From Flavobacterium ustbae (GTDB lineage: Bacteria > Bacteroidota > Bacteroidia > Flavobacteriales > Flavobacteriaceae), in assembly GCF_003946915.1 (NCBI RefSeq), contig NZ_RPOC01000023.1, positions 1-64,000 on the forward strand: a stretch of 64,000 bases of DNA, given 5' to 3'. The notes under the pieces were generated by a model. It was not told the origin of the DNA, did not search any database, and worked only from the letters and a program-made list of their open reading frames with translations. The position numbers and the translations under genes were made by a program. Positions 35,501 through 43,062 of this stretch are shown piece by piece. How positions within the stretch are numbered: position 1 is the first letter of the stretch; each line of letters opens with the position of its first letter.

Positions 35501-37480
35501 ATGAAATATATTATAATGCTGCTTTTCTTGGGAATTTCAGTTACAGCTCAAAATCAGCACGCACATCACGATAGCATAAAAAAATTAGAAGAAGTAACGG
35601 TAAAAAGTGCCACTAAAAAGAAAATTGAAACCGAGATGAAAATGGCAGTTTCGGTTGATGAATTTTTGTCTTCGTCAGACAATATCAGTTTTATAAAACG
35701 TGGTGCTTATGCTTGGGAACCTTTATTGAATAATATGAGTACCGAACGTTCGACAGTTACAATTGACGGAATGCATGTTTTTGGCGCTTGTACCGATAAA
35801 ATGGATCCGATTACGTCTTATGTGGAAAGCAATAATTTGGCTTCAATTGATATTAAATCAGGTCAGGAGGGAAGTTTGCATGGATCAACCATTGCAGGAA
35901 GCATCGATTTAAAAAGAAAAAGCACACAGTTCGGACTTCAAAAAAGATGGAATGGCGCTTACCAAACGGGATTTGAGTTTAATAATAAGCAGTTTTTCAA
36001 TTTAGGAAATGTCTCTTATTCAGGAACTAAATTTGTTGCTGACGGAAGCATTTCATACCGAACAGCCGATAATTATTCTGATGGAAATAACGACGAAGTA
36101 AAACATTCGCAATACAATAAATTCAATACTTCCTTGGGATTGGCGTATAAAACCAGTGAATTGTCTTCGTTAAGATTAGATGCGATTTTTGATATGGCAA
36201 AAAATGTGGGATATCCTGCCTTGCCAATGGATTTGTGGCTTTCTCGCGCATTAATTACTTCAGCGGCTTACAAGCAATTGTTTGAAGAAGGATTGGTAAG
36301 AGTGGTTGATACCAAAGTGTATTTCAATACTATTGAGCATTATATGGACGATACCACTCGTCCAGAAAACTTGGTTCACATGGATATGCCGGGCTGGAGC
36401 ACCACTTATGGTTTGGTTTCGAAAGCGAATTTGAAAAAGAATGATTACTCTTCTGAAATTCAGTTAAATGCTTACGATAATCTTTCTATTGCAGAAATGC
36501 GCATGTATCCGCAAGATCGAAGCGAAAGAACCATGTTTGCCTATAGCTGGCCTTGGGTTACAACACGTTTTGCGGGACTTTCTATGAATAATTCTTGGGA
36601 TATTTCAGAAAGAAGTCAGATCAATTTGGGCGGTTCTTTGGGAGTCAATTACAATTATTCTAAATATGTAGAATTCAACTGGATTTTTCATCCAGGCGCG
36701 CCTCAAGAAAAAACGAGATTTCTGCCAAGTCTTAATGCGGCTTACAACCTAAATATCGATCAATTTAATTTTTCTGTTGGAACTGGTTACGGCCATAGAG
36801 CGCCTTCTGTTTCTGAGGGTTACGGTTATTACATCTATAATAGTTTTGACCGTTACGATTATATCGGAGATCCGAATTTAAAAAATGAAATTTCGTATGA
36901 AGGAAATGCAAGTGCTGGGTTTAAAAACGAAAGATTAAGCATTCAAGGAAAAATAAACTATTTCTACATTCAGAATTATATTATTGGTAAAATCTTAAGT
37001 CTGGGAAGTCCGATGAATTATCAGTCGGTTGGGGTAAAAGGCTATACATCTTTAGATTACGCCACGCTTTTAAATATGTCTGCCAATGTAAGTTACGATA
37101 TTTTGGAGCATCTGCATTGGAAAGGAACGCTGACGTATGCGCGCGGAATGGATGATAAAGGAGGAAATCTGCCATTCATCCGTCCGTTAAGTTATCTGAC
37201 TTCATTGCATTATATGTATAAAAATTTCGGAATCCAGACTTCTGTTAATGGCGATTTCGAACAAATTAATTACAGTCCAGAATATGGAGAAGATTTAACT
37301 GGAGCTTATACAATCTGGAATATTTCTGCTGATTATTCTTTTAAAATCAATAAAGTAAAAAGCACGATACAAATTGGAGCTGAGAATTTATTAAATGAAT
37401 ATTACAGCACGTATGCCGATTGGGGAAATATCCCGAGAATGGGACGTAATATTTTCACGTCGTTAAAAGTGAATTTTTAA
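35501..37480 (+). CDS. TonB-dependent receptor with OprC-type copper site
   Basis: About 659 residues from the ATG at 35501, which starts a signal peptide (LLFLGISVTAQ) and follows the lipoprotein stop by 4 bases. The plug domain (about 28-140) contains FGACTDKMDPITSYV, giving Cys97-x3-Met101. The first barrel strands contain TIEHYMDDTTRP, giving His280-x-Met282. CxxxM plus HxM is the copper site established for OprC of Pseudomonas. The barrel ends in a terminal Phe (KVNF). There is no carboxypeptidase-like extension, so it is not SusC. It most likely imports copper across the outer membrane. Confidence 0.9.
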   Translation: MKYIIMLLFLGISVTAQNQHAHHDSIKKLEEVTVKSATKKKIETEMKMAVSVDEFLSSSDNISFIKRGAYAWEPLLNNMSTERSTVTIDGMHVFGACTDKMDPITSYVESNNLASIDIKSGQEGSLHGSTIAGSIDLKRKSTQFGLQKRWNGAYQTGFEFNNKQFFNLGNVSYSGTKFVADGSISYRTADNYSDGNNDEVKHSQYNKFNTSLGLAYKTSELSSLRLDAIFDMAKNVGYPALPMDLWLSRALITSAAYKQLFEEGLVRVVDTKVYFNTIEHYMDDTTRPENLVHMDMPGWSTTYGLVSKANLKKNDYSSEIQLNAYDNLSIAEMRMYPQDRSERTMFAYSWPWVTTRFAGLSMNNSWDISERSQINLGGSLGVNYNYSKYVEFNWIFHPGAPQEKTRFLPSLNAAYNLNIDQFNFSVGTGYGHRAPSVSEGYGYYIYNSFDRYDYIGDPNLKNEISYEGNASAGFKNERLSIQGKINYFYIQNYIIGKILSLGSPMNYQSVGVKGYTSLDYATLLNMSANVSYDILEHLHWKGTLTYARGMDDKGGNLPFIRPLSYLTSLHYMYKNFGIQTSVNGDFEQINYSPEYGEDLTGAYTIWNISADYSFKINKVKSTIQIGAENLLNEYYSTYADWGNIPRMGRNIFTSLKVNF

Positions 37481-37493
37481 TAGAGGATAGATT

Positions 37494-37560
37494 ATAGAAA
37501 ATAGAAAATAGAAAATAGAAAATAGGGATTAGAGAATAGAGAATAGAGAATAGAAAAAAA
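37494..37560. repeat. Heptamer tandem repeats (AGAAAAT)n and (AGAATAG)n
   Basis: About four units of AGAAAAT-type sequence are followed by three AGAATAG units, just after the TonB receptor stop. Confidence 0.85.
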
Positions 37561-37650
37561 CTAGTTTCTAAGACATAGACCTCTGTGGTTTATTACAAGT
37601 GAAACGCTTTTTGTAGACTTCAATAAGCTATGTTTCTATGTGTTTAAAAA
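37552..37650. repeat. Dispersed 'cacatagaaac' repeat, right half
   Basis: 'aactagtttctaagacatag', 'caagtgaaacgctttttg' and the end 'gctatgtttctatgtgttta' are present. The left end is replaced by the heptamer array. Confidence 0.75.
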
Positions 37651-37674
37651 AATAAGCTCAAAGAGCAAACGAAA

Positions 37675-38046
37675 ATGAAAAAAGTTTTTAGTATCACAAT
37701 GACGATTTTGTTCCTGCTGGTTTCTTTCCAGCAGGCGCTTATCATTGTGCACTTTAAACTGAATCAGAACGCAATCGAAAAAGAATTTTGTGAAAACAAA
37801 GCCAAGCCAGAACTGCAATGTCATGGTAAATGCCATTTAAAGAAAGAACTTCAGGACACAGAACAAAATAACGATCTGGAATTGAGAAGTATCAGTAAAC
37901 AGATAGATATTGCTTTAATTTCTAATATTGAATTTACTGTTTTAACTCCGAAAGATATAAACGCAAAAAAGGTTTTTCTTTATAAAGAATATGGTCAGAC
38001 AGAGCCTTGCCTTGAAATTTTTGTACCACCGCCTATTTTAAACTAA
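37675..38046 (+). CDS. Small exported or membrane-anchored C-x9-C-x-G-x-C protein (paralogue 2)
   Basis: A 123-residue protein. A hydrophobic N-terminus (about 5-26) leads to FKLNQNAIEKEFC. Cys39, Cys49 and Cys53 form C-x9-CHGKC, in the same register as paralogue 1, followed by HLKKEL and a charged helix; the end is IFVPPPILN. A His at position 50 and 54 flank the Cys pair (CHGKCH), which would suit a soft metal. It precedes the MbnP-like gene by 200 bases, across a dispersed repeat. Function is unknown; copper binding or thiol chemistry is inference from motif and neighbours. Confidence 0.78.
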   Translation: MKKVFSITMTILFLLVSFQQALIIVHFKLNQNAIEKEFCENKAKPELQCHGKCHLKKELQDTEQNNDLELRSISKQIDIALISNIEFTVLTPKDINAKKVFLYKEYGQTEPCLEIFVPPPILN

Positions 38047-38051
38047 AAAAT

Positions 38052-38200
38052 TAAACACATAGAAACATAGATTTTTTTTAGAAAATAGAAAAAAGGAAAT
38101 GGAAAGAAACTAGTTTCTAACACATAGTTTGCTATGTGAATTTAAATTAGTGAAACGCCTTTAGCAAATTCCAAAAAGCTATGTCTCTATGTGTTTAAAA
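38052..38200. repeat. Dispersed 'cacatagaaac' repeat, short unit
   Basis: The ends are 'taaacacatagaaacatag' and 'gctatgtctctatgtgttta'. Inside are 'aagaaactagtttctaacac', 'gctatgtgaat' and 'gtgaaacgcctttagc'. It lacks the 18-base palindrome and the 'actttgtcaaa' pair. Confidence 0.82.
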
Positions 38201-38246
38201 TAATTTCAATGTTTTAAAATACAGTACAAAAATTAAAATCATAAAA

Positions 38247-39113
38247 ATGCAAAATTTAAAAAAATACCTTTTATTAGCTGTTGCCGCTTTGGCATTTGTT
38301 TCTTGTTCAAGCGATGATGATACCAAAGCTGCAAACAATGTAACGCTAGAATTCAACAATACGTTTAAAGATAAAACTATTGTTTTAGGAGACGCCACTT
38401 CAACATCTGCAACAACAAATACTTCAGCAGCAGGACAGATTCATCATTTTTCTGAGGTGAAATATGTAATCAGTAATATTCGTCTAATAAAAGATGACGG
38501 AAGCGAAGTGCCTTATAATGTAAACGATTTGGATAAAGGTGCAACGGTAATTGATCAGGCAAAAGCGGCTTCTTTAAGCTATGTCTTGAGCAATGTTCCG
38601 TCTGCAAATTACAAGCAGATTAAATTTGGTTTGGGTATCAAAACAGAGCAAAACACTTTAGATCAGACAAGATTTCCTAAGTTTTACGGAGCAGCTGGAG
38701 CTAATGATACCGAAATGATGTGGGAATGGGGAACAGGATATCGTTTTACAAAAGTGGAAGGCTTTTATGATACCGATAATAAAGTAATGTCGATTCATTC
38801 TGGAAGCACTGTAGCAGGAAAAGAAGGTGCTTATACTCAAGGTGTAAATGCGTATAGAGATATTATACTAAATCTAACTGCAAATGCAGTTGTGGGAAGC
38901 AGCGCTCCGAAAATCAAAATTAAAGCTGATTTTGATAAATTATTGAGCGGAAAAATCAACACAATTACCTTATCAACAGGAACAGGAATGGGTGATAACG
39001 CAACTCCAAATATTCATACTGCAGCTCAAATGGTAAAATTTGTAGATAACCTTGGAGGAAACGGAACAAGTGATGTTTCTGGAATGTTTTCTGTGACTAG
39101 CGTAGAAAACTAA
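38247..39113 (+). CDS. MbnP-like copper-binding lipoprotein
   Basis: A 288-residue lipoprotein (lipobox FVSC, Cys20). It matches the MbnP family: NVTLEFNNTF at the mature N-terminus, IHHFSEVKYVISNIRLI, then MMWEWGTGYRFTKVEGFY with Trp159 and Trp161, and MSIHSGSTVAG. In methanotrophs MbnP binds copper after its MbnH partner oxidises a conserved tryptophan to kynurenine. The WxW pair and the MbnH-like gene 340 bases downstream make the same chemistry plausible here. No methanobactin precursor or MbnB/MbnC is present. Location should be periplasmic or outer membrane. Confidence 0.88.
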   Translation: MQNLKKYLLLAVAALAFVSCSSDDDTKAANNVTLEFNNTFKDKTIVLGDATSTSATTNTSAAGQIHHFSEVKYVISNIRLIKDDGSEVPYNVNDLDKGATVIDQAKAASLSYVLSNVPSANYKQIKFGLGIKTEQNTLDQTRFPKFYGAAGANDTEMMWEWGTGYRFTKVEGFYDTDNKVMSIHSGSTVAGKEGAYTQGVNAYRDIILNLTANAVVGSSAPKIKIKADFDKLLSGKINTITLSTGTGMGDNATPNIHTAAQMVKFVDNLGGNGTSDVSGMFSVTSVEN

Positions 39114-39159
39114 ATTAACGCATTGTGTCAAGATTTCGAATAGGTTTAAAAATAAATTG

Positions 39160-39278
39160 CCTCCATCTTTAGATGGAGGTGTATGAATTGGCAAAAAAGA
39201 GGCTTTAGCCTAAATGTAATAGTTTGGCTAAAGCCTGGATTATTTGCTATTTCTAAATCCCCTAGTTAAAACTAGGGG
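39160..39278. repeat. Three consecutive hairpin repeats
   Basis: Perfect or near-perfect stems are 'cctccatct'/'agatggagg' (39160-39179), 'aggctttagcc'/'ggctaaagcct' (39200-39236) and 'cccctagtt'/'aactagggg' (39259-39278). They follow the MbnP-like gene and could slow or end transcription before the MbnH-like gene. Confidence 0.7.
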
Positions 39279-39407
39279 CTATTGCTATAAACCTTTAATT
39301 TATCTTAATCAATATAGTTTCAGCAAATCAAATCAAATTTAATTTGCTGAAATCTTCACAAATCTGCGTGAAACTTTTTGATCTGCAGGTTTAAAAAAAT
39401 CTATTGT

Positions 39408-39434
39408 GAGCCGTCTGACTCTCAAAGACGGCTC
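39408..39434 (+). other. Nine-base-pair hairpin 19 bases before the MbnH-like start
   Basis: Arms 'gagccgtct' and 'agacggctc' enclose a nine-base loop and are followed by 'tattttaaatt'. It could be a terminator of the upstream transcript or a leader structure of the MbnH-like mRNA. Confidence 0.55.
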
Positions 39435-39453
39435 TATTTTAAATTCATACTAA

Positions 39454-40473
39454 ATGAAAAAAATATTTGGCTTCATAGTAATTGCATCCTTTTTCGCTTC
39501 TTGTAACAGCGACGATTCAGATATGATTTCTTATGATAATCCTGAACTTTCATTGCAAATTCCTGCCGATTTTCCAGAAGTAAATCCTTATGTGAGTTTA
39601 AATAAACCCACAAAATATGGTACTGAATTAGGAAAAAAACTTTTCTCTGACAAAAGATTAAGCGCAGACAATACAATTTCGTGTTCTAGCTGTCATATTC
39701 AGGCGAGTGCTTTTGCCGATCACAATCCAAGGGCTATTGGAATCGAAGGAAGAATCGGACTTAGGAATGCGCCTCCAATTCAAAATCTGATGTTTTTAAA
39801 GTTTTTTAATTGGGATGGAAGCAGGCTCCAGTTAGAAAACCAGCCTCTGGTTCCGATTATTACACATGAAGAAATGGATTCTTCTATTTTGGAAGTTATC
39901 GGAAAAATTAAAGATGATGCTTCTTACAAGGAGTTATGTAAAAAAGCATTTGGAGATCAGGAAATTACTCCTGATAGAATTTATCAAAGTATAGCTCAGT
40001 TTGAGTACACTTTAATTTCTGCGAATAGCAAATATGATAAAGTAAAACGCACAGAAGGCCAGTCGTTTACAGAAAGTGAAGCGGCCGGTTATGCTACTTT
40101 TCAGCAGAAATGCGCCAGCTGTCATAGTACCGAATTGTTTACCGATCAAAGTTTCAGAAATATTGGTTTTCCTTTAAATACAGATTCTAATGAAGCAGGA
40201 CGCGGAAGAGTTACAGGCATTGCTGCCGATTTTATGAGTTTTAGAGTTCCGTCTTTAAGAAATATTGAATACACAGCGCCTTACGGAAGTTTTGGCCAGT
40301 TCGCAACTTTAAAATCGGTTTTAGATTATTTTGATAATGGTGTTTTAGAAGCTGATAATTTAGATCCTATTTTTAAGAATAACGGAAACAGAATTCCGCT
40401 TACAGAATTGGAAAAAGAAAATCTTATTGCGTTTATGAAAACGCTGAGCGACAAAGAGTTTACTGGGAAATAG
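39454..40473 (+). CDS. MbnH-like di-heme cytochrome c peroxidase, lipoprotein
   Basis: A 339-residue protein with a lipobox (FFASC, Cys17) and two c-type haem motifs, CSSCH (77-81) and CASCH (220-224). The fold is that of di-heme peroxidases (CcpA/MauG superfamily): GLRNAPPIQNLMF, FNWDGS, VPSLRNIEYTAPYGSFG are standard. Its position after an MbnP-like gene marks it as MbnH-like, an enzyme that modifies its partner rather than detoxifying peroxide. It should act in the periplasm and needs haem lyase supplied elsewhere. It is the last gene of the copper block. Confidence 0.9.
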   Translation: MKKIFGFIVIASFFASCNSDDSDMISYDNPELSLQIPADFPEVNPYVSLNKPTKYGTELGKKLFSDKRLSADNTISCSSCHIQASAFADHNPRAIGIEGRIGLRNAPPIQNLMFLKFFNWDGSRLQLENQPLVPIITHEEMDSSILEVIGKIKDDASYKELCKKAFGDQEITPDRIYQSIAQFEYTLISANSKYDKVKRTEGQSFTESEAAGYATFQQKCASCHSTELFTDQSFRNIGFPLNTDSNEAGRGRVTGIAADFMSFRVPSLRNIEYTAPYGSFGQFATLKSVLDYFDNGVLEADNLDPIFKNNGNRIPLTELEKENLIAFMKTLSDKEFTGK

Positions 40474-40821
40474 GCTGTTTATTGTTTGTTGTTTTGGAAT
40501 TATCATTCAATGTGGACTTTCGGGAGCTTATACTTGTGTCGGGATTATATACTATAATATTTGAATCCTTTGGATCTTTCAGTTTATAAAAAGCTTTAGG
40601 GTTTTGTTAATACATTTTATTTCTTTCGCTTTAGTGAATGAGTTTCGATTTAAAAAGACTTGATTTTATTGGTGTTTTTTATCTTTTTACAATAAAAAGA
40701 AAATGTTTATAATGTGTTGATAAATAATGCGTTGCGTATGGTGTTAAAATCTGATTTCGATAGATTAAATGTTTTAAATTTAGTAACTGAATGATAGTTA
40801 ATTATTTAAAAATGTTTGAAT
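40474..40821. other. Gene-free gap after the copper block
   Basis: About 350 AT-rich bases with no credible gene. It includes one diverged 'tttgaatcctttggat' palindromic repeat (40559-40582), related to the cluster at 13130. Confidence 0.5.
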
Positions 40822-41067
40822 ATGGAAAGAGCTATAAAATTACAGGTTCGTAAAGAACTTGATGGAAAACAAGAAGTAAATATAATTAAGCTGAAAGGCA
40901 GTTTAATAACTAAAGGCTACACAGAAATTATCCATATTAGTGATAAGGACGATGAATTTTATATTAATTCATTTGCAACCACAACTGCAAGCAATGAAGT
41001 AAAAGAATTTATTTTAGATTTTATAAACAAAGAAAATTTAAGCAATACAATTAGCGTTCTAGCTTAA
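40822..41067 (+). CDS. Small unknown protein
   Basis: About 81 residues from ATG at 40822 (a TTG two codons upstream is also possible). It is soluble, with mixed strands and a helix: KLQVRKELDGKQEVNIIKLKG, then EIIHISDKDDEFYINSFATT and VKEFILDFINKEN. I recognise no family. Codon use and composition look like the neighbours, so it is probably real. It converges on another small gene at 41127. Confidence 0.55.
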   Translation: MERAIKLQVRKELDGKQEVNIIKLKGSLITKGYTEIIHISDKDDEFYINSFATTTASNEVKEFILDFINKENLSNTISVLA

Positions 41068-41126
41068 CAGCAGAATCGCATAATTGCATTGCTTAATGTA
41101 TTTTTTGTTAGTTACACTTTGCTAGT

Positions 41127-41327
41127 TTACACTGCGCTTGTAAAACTTGTGTTTTGATCCAGATAAAGATGATCTTTTGATCTGTCTTCTGGTTTCTCGT
41201 CCCAATCTCCCCAATCTCCTACATAAGTTTTACGAAAGATTAATTCGTTATTATCACCAATACAAACCAAAGTTCGGTCTGTACAGGTTTTATTCTTTGG
41301 ACTGAAATTTATTTGTATATTTTCCAT
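41127..41327 (-). CDS. Small unknown protein with Trp-Gly-Asp motif
   Basis: A 66-residue protein beginning MENIQINFSPKN. It has two cysteines (Cys15 and Cys22) and a YVGDWGDWDEKPEDRSKDHL stretch. It is short and acidic, with no signal peptide or membrane segment. No family is recognised. The proper ATG and the in-frame composition support it moderately. Confidence 0.45.
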   Translation of the reverse strand: MENIQINFSPKNKTCTDRTLVCIGDNNELIFRKTYVGDWGDWDEKPEDRSKDHLYLDQNTSFTSAV

Positions 41328-41452
41328 GACGTGATAATTTTTAATTGTTTTATGAGATTGTAAAATTAGAAATTACGTCTGGCACTTTGTTATAAAATAA
41401 AATTGAATTGTTGTTTAATTCACATGTATAAGGCTGAAAAATAGTGATATAT

Positions 41453-41487
41453 AAAAAAAGCTAAACATTTTTTTGTCTAGCTTTTTT
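41453..41487 (-). terminator. Terminator of the monooxygenase gene
   Basis: 'aaaaagcta' and 'tagcttttt' arms lie about a T-rich loop, 24 bases after the stop at 41512. On the minus strand a T run follows the stem. Confidence 0.75.
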
Positions 41488-41511
41488 ACTAAAAAATAAC
41501 TCTGTCCATTT

Positions 41512-42918
41512 TTATCTCTTGCATCTTCCACGGGGTTCATCACCTTCGCGAAGTATAATTTCAGAATGTAAAAATTGTGCAGCATCGGCTGAGCCTTTTA
41601 CTTTTTCTGCACTGCGTTCCAACATTTCTGATTCAAATTCTTTTAAGATGCTTTTTCTAAGTCCGTTTTTTCTCCATTGCGATTTTGCATTGCAGCCTTT
41701 GGTTATTTTTCTGGCCAATTTTAAAGCATCCAATAAAGCCTGATTGGCACCTTGTCCTTTAAACGGACTCATGGGGTGTGCGGCATCGCCAATTAAAGTA
41801 GTATTTTTATTTTTTTCTAATAATTCTGAATTCAGTAATTCGCGATCGTAAACAGGATATCCAGAAATTAAACTTGCTTGTGTAGCTTCCAAAATTTGCG
41901 GAATAGGAGCGTGCCATTGTGTTCTGAGAATCGCTTCTTCTTTAAGAGCTTGAGGGCCTTTTGCGCTTAGTTCTTTGGCATCTTCTTCGGACATGGGGAA
42001 ACTCAATTGCCACATAACAGAATCGGCTGTATAAGGCATAATATAGATGCGTTCATTGCCGTTGGCCGTTTGAAAAACGGTTGCCGAATCTAGCAACGGA
42101 CTCGAAACATCTGCAAGTGAATTTAATGGACAAATGCCTAAAATCACAATACAGTCTAAATAACGGAGCGGTGTTGCATCTTCGCCGATTATTAGTTTTC
42201 GTACAGCGCTTCGAATACCATCTGCGCCAACAACAAGATCGGCTTTAGATTTTTTGATCGCTCCATTTACATCAAAATTTAACTCAACACCATTTTCACA
42301 TTCCTTAAAATCGATCAATTGATGTCCCCAATTAATCTTTTTATCGCCAAGCTGTTCGAGTAAAGCCAATCGAAGAGACTGTCTTGCAATATGGATATTG
42401 GTACGTTTTATAGGTGTTTTTATTTCAGTTTCCAACCATTTTCGGGTTCCCCATTCGCCTAAAACTTTTCCTTCAGTATTATGAACTATGTGTTTTGTCG
42501 AAATCACACCATCTAAAGAAGTAATTCCTAAACCTTTCATGGCTTTGCTAGCTTGCTGCAACGTCAATCCGTAACCTTGAGATCTAGCGTCAAAGTCATT
42601 GTCTCTTTCGTAAATAGTAAAAGGAATTCCACGATGCAGACACGCAACCGCCAAAGCAACACCGCCAATTCCTGCGCCAATTATGGCAACATGTGGAAAA
42701 TCGGTATTAATTGCTGCAAAATGATCGGATTGAATTAGTCCAGAACCAGAGCAATTGGTGCATAAATGCAGATGGGCTTTTGGTTTAACAGGAGGAGAAT
42801 CGGTACTTTTTGTTCTCTCATATTCAGCCAATTCAGTCTTATAAATACGTTGTGCTTTCTTAGTGAGCCCACGATTTATTTTGCCCTGTCCTTGGCATTC
42901 CTGACATATAATCCACAT
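41512..42918 (-). CDS. FAD-dependent monooxygenase with N-terminal zinc-binding CxxCxGxG pair
   Basis: A 468-residue protein. Residues 5-12 (CQECQGQG) and 53-60 (CTNCSGSG) are two CxxCxGxG motifs like half of a DnaJ zinc domain, enough for one zinc site. The rest is a group A aromatic hydroxylase fold (FAD_binding_3): GAGIGG (81-86), the GVEL...ADLVVGADGIRSAVR segment, and LIGDAAHPMSPFKGQGANQAL. Substrates of this class are often aromatic or tetracycline-like compounds; TetX is a relative by fold. The zinc-binding extension is unusual for the class and could mediate partner or nucleic acid contact. An inverted repeat lies upstream. Confidence 0.88.
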   Translation of the reverse strand: MWIICQECQGQGKINRGLTKKAQRIYKTELAEYERTKSTDSPPVKPKAHLHLCTNCSGSGLIQSDHFAAINTDFPHVAIIGAGIGGVALAVACLHRGIPFTIYERDNDFDARSQGYGLTLQQASKAMKGLGITSLDGVISTKHIVHNTEGKVLGEWGTRKWLETEIKTPIKRTNIHIARQSLRLALLEQLGDKKINWGHQLIDFKECENGVELNFDVNGAIKKSKADLVVGADGIRSAVRKLIIGEDATPLRYLDCIVILGICPLNSLADVSSPLLDSATVFQTANGNERIYIMPYTADSVMWQLSFPMSEEDAKELSAKGPQALKEEAILRTQWHAPIPQILEATQASLISGYPVYDRELLNSELLEKNKNTTLIGDAAHPMSPFKGQGANQALLDALKLARKITKGCNAKSQWRKNGLRKSILKEFESEMLERSAEKVKGSADAAQFLHSEIILREGDEPRGRCKR

Positions 42919-42979
42919 ATTCTGCTAACTTACTTTAGTATGAAGTTGCAAAGTTACATCAACTATAACATTTAAACTA

Positions 42980-43036
42980 CTGATTTTCAAAACTGAAAGA
43001 TATTCAATATTCAAAATTTAGAGTTTTGAAAATCAG
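42980..43036 (-). promoter_or_regulatory. 15-bp inverted repeat upstream of the monooxygenase
   Basis: Arms 'ctgattttcaaaact' (42980-42994) and 'agttttgaaaatcag' (43022-43036) are exact reverse complements 27 bases apart, and the match extends a few bases further outward. It is placed 62 bases from the start codon at 42918, so it is an operator candidate. Confidence 0.5.
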
Positions 43037-43062
43037 TTAGTTGTGTTTGCTGGTTTGCTTTT

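Noticed and set aside
33892..40473. Methanobactin biosynthesis cluster
   Set aside because: MbnP and MbnH homologues are present, but there is no MbnA-like short precursor and no MbnB/MbnC gene, so only the copper-protein half is supported.
39454..40473. Ordinary cytochrome c peroxidase for hydrogen peroxide removal
   Set aside because: Possible by fold, but adjacency to an MbnP-like gene favours the MbnH-like role; kept as a lesser alternative.
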